A DNA stretch of 64,000 nt from the NCBI RefSeq assembly GCF_900167455.1, contig NZ_FUWJ01000001.1, forward strand, positions 682,001 through 746,000, read 5' to 3'. This DNA is from Enhydrobacter aerosaccus. Lineage in GTDB: Bacteria > Pseudomonadota > Alphaproteobacteria > Reyranellales > Reyranellaceae. Position numbers and translations under genes: made by a program. This document shows, piece by piece, positions 45,793 through 54,204 of this stretch. Each line of letters begins with the position of its first letter. Within the stretch, counting starts at the first letter, position 1. Below the pieces are notes generated by a model that saw nothing but the letters and a program-made list of their open reading frames with translations, had not been told where the DNA came from and did not search any database.

Positions 45793-47804
45793 TGTTCTCC
45801 AAGATCCTGATCGCCAATCGAGGCGAGATCGCGTGTCGCGTGATGAAGACGGCGCGGCGGCTCGGCATCAAGACGGTCGCCGTCTATTCCGATGCCGATG
45901 CGGGCGCGCGGCATGTCGCGCTGGCGGACGAGGCCGTCCATATCGGGCCGTCGGCGGCGCGTGAGAGCTATCTGGTGGCGGACAAGATCATTGCCGCGGC
46001 CAGGCGCACCGGCGCCCAGGCCATCCATCCCGGCTACGGCTTCCTGTCGGAGAATGCCGCCTTTGCCGAAGCCTGTGCCAAGGCCGGCATCGTCTTCATC
46101 GGTCCGCCGCCGGCGGCGATACGGGCGATGGGCTCCAAGAGCGAAGCCAAGAAGATCATGGAAAAGGCCAGGGTGCCGTTGGTGCCGGGCTATCACGGCG
46201 ACGACCAGGCGGCGGACCTGCTGGCGCGAGAGGCAGGGCGCATCGGCTATCCCGTCCTGATCAAGGCCTCCGCCGGCGGTGGCGGCAAGGGCATGCGCGT
46301 CGTCGAGAGCGCGCCCAAGTTTTCCGAGGCGCTTGCCGGCGCCAAGCGCGAGGCCAAGGCAGCGTTCGGCGACGATCATGTCCTGATCGAGAAGTATCTG
46401 ACGCGGCCGCGCCATATCGAGATCCAGGTCTTCGCCGATACGCACGGCAACTGCCTGTATCTCTTCGAGCGCGACTGCTCGATCCAGCGCCGGCATCAGA
46501 AAGTGATCGAAGAGGCGCCGGCGCCGAACATGGATCCGGCGCGCCGCGAGGCGATGGGCGAGGCGGCGGTCGCTGCTGCCAAGGCGATCGGCTATGTCGG
46601 CGCGGGAACGGTCGAGTTCATCGCCGATCAGGATGGCACCTTCTTCTTCATGGAGATGAACACCCGCCTGCAGGTCGAGCATCCCGTGACCGAGGCGATC
46701 ACCGGCCAGGACCTGGTCGAATGGCAGCTTGTCGTGGCCGCCGGCGGGAAGATGCCCCTGCGGCAGGATCAACTCCACATCGATGGCCACGCCGTCGAGG
46801 TCCGGCTGTACGCGGAAGACCCGGCACGCAATTTCCTGCCTTCGACCGGGGCGCTCATCCATCTGCGCCTGCCGGATGAAGGGCCGCATGTGCGTGTCGA
46901 CACCGGCGTGCGCGAAGGCGATACGGTGACGCCGTACTACGATCCCATGATCGCCAAGGTGATCGTGCATGACCGCGACCGCACCTCGGCGCTACGGCGC
47001 ATGGCGACCCTGATGGGCGAGACCGAGGTTGTCGGGGTCGCGACCAATGCGACGCTTCTCAAGGCGCTGTGCTCGCACCCGGCCTTCATCGCTGGCGATG
47101 TCGACACCGGCTTCATCGAGCGCCATCGGGCTGAGCTTTTTGGCCAGCCGGGGCCGGCCGACGACCGGGTGTTTGCCATCGCGACCCTGGCCCGATTGAT
47201 CGAATGGCGGGAATCAGCCGCGGCTCAGCCTGGCGACCCGCATTCACCGTGGGGGCTGCAGAACGGCTTTCGCCTGCTCGGCGAAGGCCATGATGAGGTG
47301 CGCTGGAAGGATGGCGACCGCGAGATCGCCGTCAAGGCGCATCGCCGTCGAAGCGGCGGCATCGGTCTCGATCTTCCCGGGGGCACTCTCGAAGCGCGGG
47401 TACAGCGCGCCGACGATGGCCGGCTTGCCATCTGGCTGGATGGCGAGACCTTCACCGCGGCGGTCGTACGTCGGCCCGCCAATGACGGAAGCGTCGACTA
47501 CACGCTGTTCGCCGACGGTGGCCTGCGCCGGTTGCGGCTGGTCGATCCGCTCGACGTGACGCAATACGAAGCCGTCGCAGCGGGTGAGGGGACCGTCCGT
47601 TCGCCGCTTCCCGGCAAGATCATCGATGTGCGGGTGAAGCCCGGCGATAGCGTGAGCAAGGGCCAGCCGTTGCTCGTGCTCGAAGCCATGAAGATGGAGC
47701 ACACGCTGACTGCGCCCGGCGACGGCCGGGTGAAGAGTGTCCGCTATGCCGTTGGCGAGCAGGTGAGCGAAGGTGCCGAGCTGATGGAGTTCGAGCAGGA
47801 CTGA
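45792..47804 (+). CDS. mccA: Biotin-dependent acyl-CoA carboxylase alpha subunit, methylcrotonyl-CoA carboxylase type
   Basis: A 670-residue protein. A biotin carboxylase domain covers about residues 1-450, with the ATP-grasp glycine loop KASAGGGGKGMR, EKYLTRPRHIEIQV, and EMNTRLQVEHPVTE for Mg-ATP and bicarbonate. The BT linker domain lies around 490-590. The C-terminal biotinyl domain has the target K634 in EAMKME. It carboxylates biotin and passes it to MccB. The one-base TGATG overlap with the crotonase couples them. The substrate is assigned by analogy with the beta subunit. Confidence 0.92.
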   Translation: MFSKILIANRGEIACRVMKTARRLGIKTVAVYSDADAGARHVALADEAVHIGPSAARESYLVADKIIAAARRTGAQAIHPGYGFLSENAAFAEACAKAGIVFIGPPPAAIRAMGSKSEAKKIMEKARVPLVPGYHGDDQAADLLAREAGRIGYPVLIKASAGGGGKGMRVVESAPKFSEALAGAKREAKAAFGDDHVLIEKYLTRPRHIEIQVFADTHGNCLYLFERDCSIQRRHQKVIEEAPAPNMDPARREAMGEAAVAAAKAIGYVGAGTVEFIADQDGTFFFMEMNTRLQVEHPVTEAITGQDLVEWQLVVAAGGKMPLRQDQLHIDGHAVEVRLYAEDPARNFLPSTGALIHLRLPDEGPHVRVDTGVREGDTVTPYYDPMIAKVIVHDRDRTSALRRMATLMGETEVVGVATNATLLKALCSHPAFIAGDVDTGFIERHRAELFGQPGPADDRVFAIATLARLIEWRESAAAQPGDPHSPWGLQNGFRLLGEGHDEVRWKDGDREIAVKAHRRRSGGIGLDLPGGTLEARVQRADDGRLAIWLDGETFTAAVVRRPANDGSVDYTLFADGGLRRLRLVDPLDVTQYEAVAAGEGTVRSPLPGKIIDVRVKPGDSVSKGQPLLVLEAMKMEHTLTAPGDGRVKSVRYAVGEQVSEGAELMEFEQD

Positions 47805-47889
47805 ACGGGCGCGGCTCGGCGACCGCGACAGCGCGGAAATCCGCCTGTTCGCAGGGAATCTCGAAACCATGGACGCCGAAGTCGCAGGA

Positions 47890-49803
47890 TTATTGTGACA
47901 TGCGGCGAAGGGTCAGGCGGAAAGGAGCCTTGCCCAATCCTGTCAGCTCGAGAGCGAGGTGCTGGTCTTGGAGTCGGCCCGTGACGACGAACTTGTCGTG
48001 CACGCCGTTGGGGCCGATGGTGTCGCCGTTGCCGGTCACTTTGCCATCGGCCGAAACATCCAGCGAGATCGTTCCGCCGCCCGAGCCGATGCTGCCGCCA
48101 AAGGTGAGAGGGGCAGAGCCGTGTCCATTCGTAAGCTTGATGTTCGTCCGCGCCACAATGGTGGCCGCCGAGTTGTTGGAATAGATGACGAACGAGCCCT
48201 CATAGGTTCCGTCGAAGGCTGCGGCGGACGTCGCTGCAGCAGGTGGCGGCGGGGACGGAGCAAGAGCGCCCGCCGGAAGGGCAGGCGACGGCATTGCCAC
48301 GGCGGCGACGGCTTGGCTCGTCCCCGGCAGGTCACGATTCTCCTCGGCACTTCTCTTCACTGTCGCGTCATACCGTCCGACGGCCGAAGCCGCCTCCGTC
48401 AGAAGCGTCTGGCGCTGCGCGTCGTCGAGAAAGCCTGTGGGCGGTCGATTGCGTGCCCGCTGCCAGTTCGCGATCATTTCACGGGAGCGCTGGCCGAAGG
48501 TGCCGTCGTTGCCGTAGGTATCGAAACCAAGCGCGGTAAGGGCAACCTGCAGCCGGCGGCGATCCGCCATCGTCAATTTGAGCTTGGCCTCCACCGCCTC
48601 GGCCGCTCTGGCGTCCATCGCGGCATCGCTGGTTCGAGGCGCCGGTGTCGGCGCTGGTTCGCTGACGGTCGCCGTCCGGAGTGATGCGGTCGGCAAAAGC
48701 GATCTGTTGAAATAGGCACCGAAGGCGAGAAGGACGATCACAGCCGCGAGCGCCATTCTTGTCACCCTCTGCCTGTAGCCGAGCCGCAGCGACACGTTCT
48801 GCGGCTCGTGGACGGCAGTGCGAGTGCGGCCTGGGTAGCCGATAGGTTCGCTGGTGAGGAGGGTCGTCACTTCGTTGTCTGCAACGCCGAAGTGTCGCTG
48901 CCGCAGCAGGCTTCGCCACTCGGCAACGCTCTGCGGTCGATCTACGGTGCGAACCGCAAGCCCCGCATCGATGCCGCGCAGCAGCGACAGCGAAAAGCCG
49001 GGTGGCAGAAGCCTCCCAAGCGGCTCGTAGGTGTCGTCCTGAAGGCGTTCCACGGCGTTCGGCGGGGCCTTGCCGATGATGGCGCTGTAGACCGTGGCGG
49101 CCAGGCCATAGATGTCGGTCGATGGTCCTTGCCGGGAGGCCGTGAACTGCTCCGGGGCGGCATAGCCCGGTGTGAAGATCGCCGTCAGCGCCGCCGTGCG
49201 ATCGGCCATTGCCATCCGAGCCGCGCCGAAGTCGATCAGGGTCGGATCGCCCCTGGTATCAAGAACGACGTTGGCTGGTTTGATGTCGCGGTGCAGGTAG
49301 CCGGCCGTGTGGACCTGCTCGAGTCCATCGAGCAGGCGATCGAGCACGCGCCCAGCCGTTTCAGGATCGAGACGATCGCCGCGCTGCAGCCGCTGACTCA
49401 GCGTTTCCCCTTCGGCCAGCGACATGACCATGTAGGCGGTCCCATTGGCCTCGAGAAAATCGTGCACACGGACAACTGCCGGCGCCTGGCCGAGCCTGGC
49501 GAGGGTGCGGGCCTCTTCGAGAAATCGATCCCGGCCCCAGATGAACTCGTCCGCGAGCCTCGCCGAGCGAGGCACGACCATCCCGTCCTTTTCGCGGACC
49601 GCGAGCGTAACGGGAAGATATTCCTTGATCGCGACGCGGCGCTCCAAGGCCGTATCATGGGCACGGTAGGTGATGCCGAAGGTGCCCTGGCCAAGGACGG
49701 ACAGTACTTCGTAGCTGCGTAGTCGAGTGCCGGGAGGCAATGTCCCGCGCAATTCCCCGCTCGCTGCTACGCCTGACTGTGCGTCGACGTTCGGCACAGG
49801 CAC
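47890..49803 (-). CDS. Hanks-type Ser/Thr protein kinase with transmembrane and peptidoglycan-binding-like regions
   Basis: A 637-residue membrane kinase. The kinase domain (about residues 30-300) has GQGTFG (39-44), VAIK (K60), HRDIKPAN (D173), DFGAAR (D191) and the APE-type segment PGYAAPEQF. One transmembrane helix follows (ALAAVIVLLAFGAYF, about 352-366), then a Pro/Ala linker. A peptidoglycan-binding-like helical module (LGFDTYGNDGTFGQRSREMI, then WQRARNRPPTGFLDD) and a C-terminal beta-rich domain (from FDGTYEGSFVIYSNN) would be periplasmic. It starts with GTG 49803, or two codons later with better spacing from AGGGGA. The phosphorylation targets are unknown. Confidence 0.87.
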   Translation of the reverse strand: MPVPNVDAQSGVAASGELRGTLPPGTRLRSYEVLSVLGQGTFGITYRAHDTALERRVAIKEYLPVTLAVREKDGMVVPRSARLADEFIWGRDRFLEEARTLARLGQAPAVVRVHDFLEANGTAYMVMSLAEGETLSQRLQRGDRLDPETAGRVLDRLLDGLEQVHTAGYLHRDIKPANVVLDTRGDPTLIDFGAARMAMADRTAALTAIFTPGYAAPEQFTASRQGPSTDIYGLAATVYSAIIGKAPPNAVERLQDDTYEPLGRLLPPGFSLSLLRGIDAGLAVRTVDRPQSVAEWRSLLRQRHFGVADNEVTTLLTSEPIGYPGRTRTAVHEPQNVSLRLGYRQRVTRMALAAVIVLLAFGAYFNRSLLPTASLRTATVSEPAPTPAPRTSDAAMDARAAEAVEAKLKLTMADRRRLQVALTALGFDTYGNDGTFGQRSREMIANWQRARNRPPTGFLDDAQRQTLLTEAASAVGRYDATVKRSAEENRDLPGTSQAVAAVAMPSPALPAGALAPSPPPPAAATSAAAFDGTYEGSFVIYSNNSAATIVARTNIKLTNGHGSAPLTFGGSIGSGGGTISLDVSADGKVTGNGDTIGPNGVHDKFVVTGRLQDQHLALELTGLGKAPFRLTLRRMSQ

Positions 49804-49806
49804 TCC

Positions 49807-49839
49807 CCTGGGCGTCGGACCGTCCTGTTGTCGCCCAGG
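49807..49839 (-). promoter_or_regulatory. Long-stem inverted repeat beside the kinase ribosome site
   Basis: CCTGGGCG and CGCCCAGG are perfect 8-bp arms with a 17-base centre. On the kinase mRNA the 3' arm runs directly into the ribosome site, so folding could limit translation. Alternatively it terminates transcripts from the aminotransferase gene upstream. No T-run is present. Confidence 0.35.
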
Positions 49840-49893
49840 AACTCAATAGCACAGCCAGCCCTAGCGGGCACGTTTCGCCGCAGATCGCCGCCC

Positions 49894-50823
49894 TTACTGC
49901 AGGAATTTCAGATACTGAGCGACGAAATCGCAACCCACGTCCTTGGAGTAGGCATCGATCAGCTTCTTCGTGACGGCGCCCGGTACCTTGCCATCGCCCA
50001 CCGGCGTGCCGTTGAAGCTTCGGACGGGCAGGATGCACAGGCTGGTCGAGGTCAGGAACATCTCGTCGGCGTTGGCTGCGTCGAACAGATCGATGTCGCC
50101 TTGCGTGCAGGCGATGCCGAGCCGGTTGGCCATGTCGATCGTCATCTGCCGGCTCACGCCCGGCAGGACGTAGCGCTCCGATGGCGTGAAGAGCTGGCCA
50201 TCGCGCACGAGGAAGATATTGCTGCCGAGGCCTTCCGCGAGATTGCCGTTCTCGTCGAGCAGCACTGCCCAGGCATCGGGGTTGAGCGCCTTCACCGGAC
50301 GCTCGGCCACGATCATGTTGAGATAGTTGTGCGTCTTGGCGCGCGGCGACAGCATCGACGGTGCTGTCCGGCGGGCGGTGGTCGTGATGACGTCGGCGCC
50401 GTCGCGGAACAGCTTGGCCCGCTTGGCTAACGGCAACGGCAGCACCTCGATCACGACATTCGGTCCCGTATGATCCCACCCTTCGTCGCCGACTGCGTCG
50501 ACGCCGCGGCTGACCCGCTGGCCGAGCCACCAGTCGCCGACCGCCGGCCGCAGATGCTCGTTGCGGGCCACCACTTCCTCGCTGTAGGCGATCATCTCCT
50601 TGGGCGACAGGCCGGGATCGATCTGCAGGTAGCGCAGCGAGCGGTAGAAGCGATCGATATGCTCCTTCAGGCGGAACGGATGGCCCTCGAAGGTGCGCGT
50701 CATGTCGAAGGCGCCATCGCCATACTTCCAGCTCCGGTCCCGGAACGGGATCATGATCTGGCCTTCGGGCATGAACTTGCCGTTGAACCAGGCGACACGT
50801 TGATTGCTGAGCGATTGGGCCAT
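49894..50823 (-). CDS. Class IV PLP aminotransferase, branched-chain aminotransferase family
   Basis: A 309-residue enzyme. The PLP lysine is K163 in LSPRAKTHNYLNM. EGLGSNIFLV binds the cofactor phosphate side, and GDGAFDMTRTFEG is the early substrate-site region. ATG 50823 lies 6 bases after AGGAG. An ATG at 50838 would include that ribosome site and is rejected. It resembles IlvE and also D-amino acid transaminases, so the exact substrate (Val/Leu/Ile or other) is not fixed. It could supply or consume branched-chain oxo acids upstream of leucine breakdown. Confidence 0.86.
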   Translation of the reverse strand: MAQSLSNQRVAWFNGKFMPEGQIMIPFRDRSWKYGDGAFDMTRTFEGHPFRLKEHIDRFYRSLRYLQIDPGLSPKEMIAYSEEVVARNEHLRPAVGDWWLGQRVSRGVDAVGDEGWDHTGPNVVIEVLPLPLAKRAKLFRDGADVITTTARRTAPSMLSPRAKTHNYLNMIVAERPVKALNPDAWAVLLDENGNLAEGLGSNIFLVRDGQLFTPSERYVLPGVSRQMTIDMANRLGIACTQGDIDLFDAANADEMFLTSTSLCILPVRSFNGTPVGDGKVPGAVTKKLIDAYSKDVGCDFVAQYLKFLQ

Positions 50824-50881
50824 GACATTCTCCTGCACCGGGATGGCAAGCTGAGCGGCGCACGATCGAGCGTTGCTGCTT

Positions 50882-51775
50882 CTAGTTAATCCCGGCCCGC
50901 AAGTGAGTCAGCAGCAATTGTGCCATCGGCGACAGCGCGCTTTGGGCTTTCACACACAGTCGCAGGTGACGCAGCGCCCAGGCATCGCTAAGCGGCACTG
51001 CGCGGATATCCATTGATCGACGGCAACGATCGGCTGCCCGATGGGAGACGATGGCAACGCCGATGCCGCTTTCGACGACGCGGCAAATGGCGTCGAAACT
51101 CGGCAGCCGAACGCGCAGCCTCATCCGGTGGCCCATCCGTCCGGCATGTTCCTCGATACGCTCCTGCAGGGCACTCCCGGACGGCAGGCCGACGAAGTCA
51201 TTGGCGAGGATGTCGCGGAAGGCGAGGTGTCGGCGTCTCGCCGAGGGATGCTTCGACGGAACGACGAGGACCAGGCGATCGATTGCGAAGGGATAGGTTT
51301 CCAGCTCCGCCGCAGGATCGACGGCGTCGGCGATGATGCCGATGTCGGCATCGTCTTGGGCGATGCCGCGTACGATCTGCGGGCTCGGCTTCTCCTCGAC
51401 CTCGACATCGATACGAGGATGGGCGGCGAGGAACGGCCCGAGGACCGGCGGCAGGAACTCGAGCGTCGCCGCGGTATTCGACAAGAGCCGGACGCGTCCT
51501 CGTATTCCCGTGGCGAAGCCGTGCAGTTCGCCGCGCATGGCCTCCAGTTGTTGCAGAACCATGCGGGCATGATGGAGCAGAGCGAGGCCGGCGGGCGTCG
51601 GTCTCACGCCGCGGCGCTGGCGCTCGAAAAGCGACACGCTCAGCGTCTGCTCCAGAGCGCGCAGTCGTTCGCTTGCCGACGCCAACGCCAGGCCGCTTCT
51701 GTTCGCGCCATGGGTGATGCTCGCGGCCTCCGCGATGTCGAGGACGAGCCTCAAATCCACCAGGTCGATGCGCAT
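50882..51775 (-). CDS. LysR-family transcriptional regulator
   Basis: A 297-residue LTTR. The N-terminal winged helix (residues about 1-60, ITHGANRSGLALASASERLRALEQ, in pieces ITHGANRSGLALA and SASERLRALEQ) is followed by the linker helix and a type 2 periplasmic-binding-like effector domain (VRLLSNTAATLEFLPPVL onward). It diverges from a TauE/SafE exporter gene, with a 25-bp inverted repeat in the 92-base gap, and probably controls it and itself. The effector is unknown. Confidence 0.91.
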   Translation of the reverse strand: MRIDLVDLRLVLDIAEAASITHGANRSGLALASASERLRALEQTLSVSLFERQRRGVRPTPAGLALLHHARMVLQQLEAMRGELHGFATGIRGRVRLLSNTAATLEFLPPVLGPFLAAHPRIDVEVEEKPSPQIVRGIAQDDADIGIIADAVDPAAELETYPFAIDRLVLVVPSKHPSARRRHLAFRDILANDFVGLPSGSALQERIEEHAGRMGHRMRLRVRLPSFDAICRVVESGIGVAIVSHRAADRCRRSMDIRAVPLSDAWALRHLRLCVKAQSALSPMAQLLLTHLRAGIN

Positions 51776-51789
51776 GTCCGAAGCATAGC

Positions 51790-51814
51790 CCAGCCTTCGG
51801 ACTGGCCGAAGGCT
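51790..51814. promoter_or_regulatory. 25-bp perfect inverted repeat, probable LysR operator
   Basis: CAGCCTTCGG (51790-51799) and CCGAAGGCTG (51805-51814) are perfect 10-bp arms with a 5-base centre, in the short divergent promoter between the LysR gene and the TauE-like gene. The inner TTCGG-N5-CCGAA resembles LysR boxes. The repeat lies only 15 bases from the LysR ATG. It is the strongest palindrome seen in the window. Confidence 0.62.
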
Positions 51815-51867
51815 GAGTTCAGACCTTCCGCATTGTGGTGCCTGGGCCTGCCGTCGATGGTGCGCGC

Positions 51868-52608
51868 ATGAACACGAACTTCGTGATCCTTGTGGCCGTG
51901 ACCTTTGTCCTGGCCGGGCTGATAAAGGGCGTGATCGGCATGGGATTGCCGACCGTTGCCATGGGGCTGCTCGCTCTCACCTTGCCACCGGCCGAGGCAG
52001 CCACCCTGCTGGTCGTGCCCTCTTTCGTCACCAACGTCTGGCAGCTGATGGCCGGCCCCAGTTTCGCCGCCCTGGCGCGGCGGCTCTGGCCGATGATGGC
52101 AGGTGTCCTGGTCGGGACAGTCTCTGGCGCGGGAATTCTGGCAGCCGATACGGCCGGCCTGGCCAGCGTCGGGCTCGGCATCGCCCTGCTGCTCTACGCC
52201 GTGACCGGCCTGGCAGGTCTCAAGCTGCACGTCACGGCACGACACGAAGGGTGGCTGGCACCGCTGATGGGCGTGACGACCGGGGTGGTGACGGGCGCAA
52301 CCGGCGTGTTCGTGCTGCCGGCCGTGCCGTACCTGCAGGCGATCGGCCTCGAGAAGGACGACCTGATCCAGGCGCTGGGCCTGTCCTTCACCGTATCGAC
52401 GATCGCGCTGGCGCTGGGCCTGTTGCGGGTGGATGCCTGGCACGCGGGCTCGCTCTGGATGTCCCTCCTGGCGCTCGTTCCCGCCCTTGCCGGCATGCAG
52501 GCGGGGCAGGCGTTGCGGCGGCGCATCTCAGGACCGCTGTTTCGCACTGTATTCTTTCTCGGCCTGCTCCTGCTCGGACTGTACCTGGCGGTGCGCGGAT
52601 TGGCATAG
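51868..52608 (+). CDS. Sulfite/organosulfonate exporter TauE/SafE family protein
   Basis: A 246-residue membrane protein with about eight hydrophobic helices. Family segments include LAGLIKGVIGMGLPTVAMGLL near the N-terminus and its repeat-half counterpart VTTGVVTGATGVFVLPAVPYLQ, given as TTGVVTGATGVFVLP. Members export sulfite, sulfoacetate or similar anions. ATG 51868 was chosen over GTG 51835. Neither has a good ribosome site. The divergent LysR gene suggests induction by the exported compound or its precursor. Confidence 0.88.
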   Translation: MNTNFVILVAVTFVLAGLIKGVIGMGLPTVAMGLLALTLPPAEAATLLVVPSFVTNVWQLMAGPSFAALARRLWPMMAGVLVGTVSGAGILAADTAGLASVGLGIALLLYAVTGLAGLKLHVTARHEGWLAPLMGVTTGVVTGATGVFVLPAVPYLQAIGLEKDDLIQALGLSFTVSTIALALGLLRVDAWHAGSLWMSLLALVPALAGMQAGQALRRRISGPLFRTVFFLGLLLLGLYLAVRGLA

Positions 52609-52635
52609 AATGCGCCCATCCCTCAGGAGACAGGA

Positions 52636-53541
52636 ATGAACTATCCGAAGAAGGTGCGCCTGGTCGAAGTCGGGCCGCGCGACGGCCTGCAGAACGAAGC
52701 CAAGCCGGTATCCGTCGAGGCCAAGGTGGCCTTGATTGACGCCTTGACCGCCGCCGGCCACAGCGCGGTGGAAGCCGGAAGTTTCGTCTCGCCCAAGTGG
52801 GTGCCGCAGATGGCCAACACCGATCGCGTCATGGCCGAGATCAAACGCAAGCCCGGTGTCGGCTATCCGGTGCTGGTGCCCAACAAGCAGGGCATGAACG
52901 GCGCTGTCGAAGCACACTGCGAGGAGATCGCCATCTTCACGGCGGCCTCGGAGGCCTTCTGCCGCAAGAACACGAACTGCTCCATCGACGAAAGCTTCGA
53001 GCGTTTCGCTCCCGTGCTGGAGGCGGCGCAAAAGCACGGCATGAAGGTGCGGGGCTATGTGTCGACCGTCATTGCCTGCCCCTATGATGGCAAGGTGGCG
53101 CCGGCGAAGGTGGCCGAGGTATCCGAGCGGCTGTTCCGCATGGGGTGCTACGAGGTCTCGCTCGGCGACACGACCGGCGTCGGGACGCCCGCCGAATGCG
53201 TGACGATGATCGACGCGGTGGCGGCCCGGGTGCCGCGTGAAAAGCTGGCCGCGCACTTCCACGACACGTACGGCCAGTCGCTCGCCAACATCATGGCGGT
53301 CATGGAACGGGGCATCGCCGTATTCGATACTTCCGTAGCCGGTCTCGGCGGCTGCCCCTATGCCAAGGGCGCCTCCGGCAATGTCGGCACGGAGGATGTT
53401 CTCTATCTGCTGAACGGCCTGGGTATCGACCATGGTGTCGATATCGACGCCGTGGCCAGAGCGGGCCGCGCGATCTGCGCCGAACTCGGCCGCGAGCCGG
53501 CGTCGAAGGTGGCGCAGGCGCTGAAGGCAAAGGCGGCCTGA
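52636..53541 (+). CDS. liuE: Hydroxymethylglutaryl-CoA lyase
   Basis: A 301-residue TIM-barrel lyase cleaving HMG-CoA to acetyl-CoA and acetoacetate, the last step of leucine degradation. VGPRDGLQNE (R15, D16), AHFHDTYG (H207, H209) and the signature AGLGGCPYAKGASGN with the catalytic-loop C240 are all intact. Relatives include AtuD/LiuE and MvaB. It starts at ATG 52636 after AGGAGACAGG. It is separated from the mcc operon by about 5 kb of unrelated genes. Its acetoacetate could be used by the decarboxylase at 34.5 kb. Confidence 0.93.
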   Translation: MNYPKKVRLVEVGPRDGLQNEAKPVSVEAKVALIDALTAAGHSAVEAGSFVSPKWVPQMANTDRVMAEIKRKPGVGYPVLVPNKQGMNGAVEAHCEEIAIFTAASEAFCRKNTNCSIDESFERFAPVLEAAQKHGMKVRGYVSTVIACPYDGKVAPAKVAEVSERLFRMGCYEVSLGDTTGVGTPAECVTMIDAVAARVPREKLAAHFHDTYGQSLANIMAVMERGIAVFDTSVAGLGGCPYAKGASGNVGTEDVLYLLNGLGIDHGVDIDAVARAGRAICAELGREPASKVAQALKAKAA

Positions 53542-53612
53542 CACCGCGTCTGACGGCATCGCCGCGCACGATCGTTCAAGACGCCGAGGCCCGCGCCTGT
53601 CACATCGCGGGC

Positions 53613-54203
53613 ATGGAAGGCCTGTCGGGATTTCTTCTGGCGGCGGTGGCGCTCGCGGGCAGCCCCGGTCCGGCAACGCTTAGCCTGGCGGCGGCCAGCG
53701 CCGCGTTCGGGGCGCATCAGACGCGTGGCTATCTCGTCGGCATCGTGCTCGGCATGGTGGCCGTGATGGCCATCACCGCCGGCGGTCTCGTCGGCCTGTT
53801 GCTGGCGCTGCCCGGCATGACATCCGTCGTGACCGTCGCGGCGGCGATCTATTTCCTGTGGCTCGCCTATCGCATCGCCTCGGCGCCGCCTCTGGTGGAG
53901 GGGAGCTCACCTGGACGGCCGCCGACTTTCCTGGGCGGTCTCGGCCTGTCGTTGATCAATCCCAAGGGATACGCCGCCATGGCGGCCCTGTTCTCGAGCT
54001 TTGTGCTGGTGCGGGAGCGACTGGCCGTCGACGTCGGGCTCAAGATCGCGGTGCTGACCATTGTCATCACTGCCGTGAATGTCCTGTGGCTGCTGTCGGG
54101 CACGGCCCTGACGCGGTTCTTCCGCGAGCCACGCAGCAACCGCATCGTCAACATCCTGTTCGCGTTGCTGCTGCTGGCATCGGTTGCCGTTGCCATGCTC
54201 TGA
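53613..54203 (+). CDS. LysE/RhtB family amino acid exporter
   Basis: A 196-residue membrane protein with about six helices. The N-terminal signature GSPGPATLSLAAASAAFGAHQTRG, in parts SPGPATLSLAAAS and FGAHQTRG, and FLGGLGLSLINPKGYAAM are typical of the LysE superfamily (the NPK motif is visible). Such proteins export amino acids or homoserine lactones. It starts at ATG 53613. A convergent PBP1C gene ends 2 bases after it. The substrate is unknown. Confidence 0.88.
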   Translation: MEGLSGFLLAAVALAGSPGPATLSLAAASAAFGAHQTRGYLVGIVLGMVAVMAITAGGLVGLLLALPGMTSVVTVAAAIYFLWLAYRIASAPPLVEGSSPGRPPTFLGGLGLSLINPKGYAAMAALFSSFVLVRERLAVDVGLKIAVLTIVITAVNVLWLLSGTALTRFFREPRSNRIVNILFALLLLASVAVAML

Positions 54204-54204
54204 A

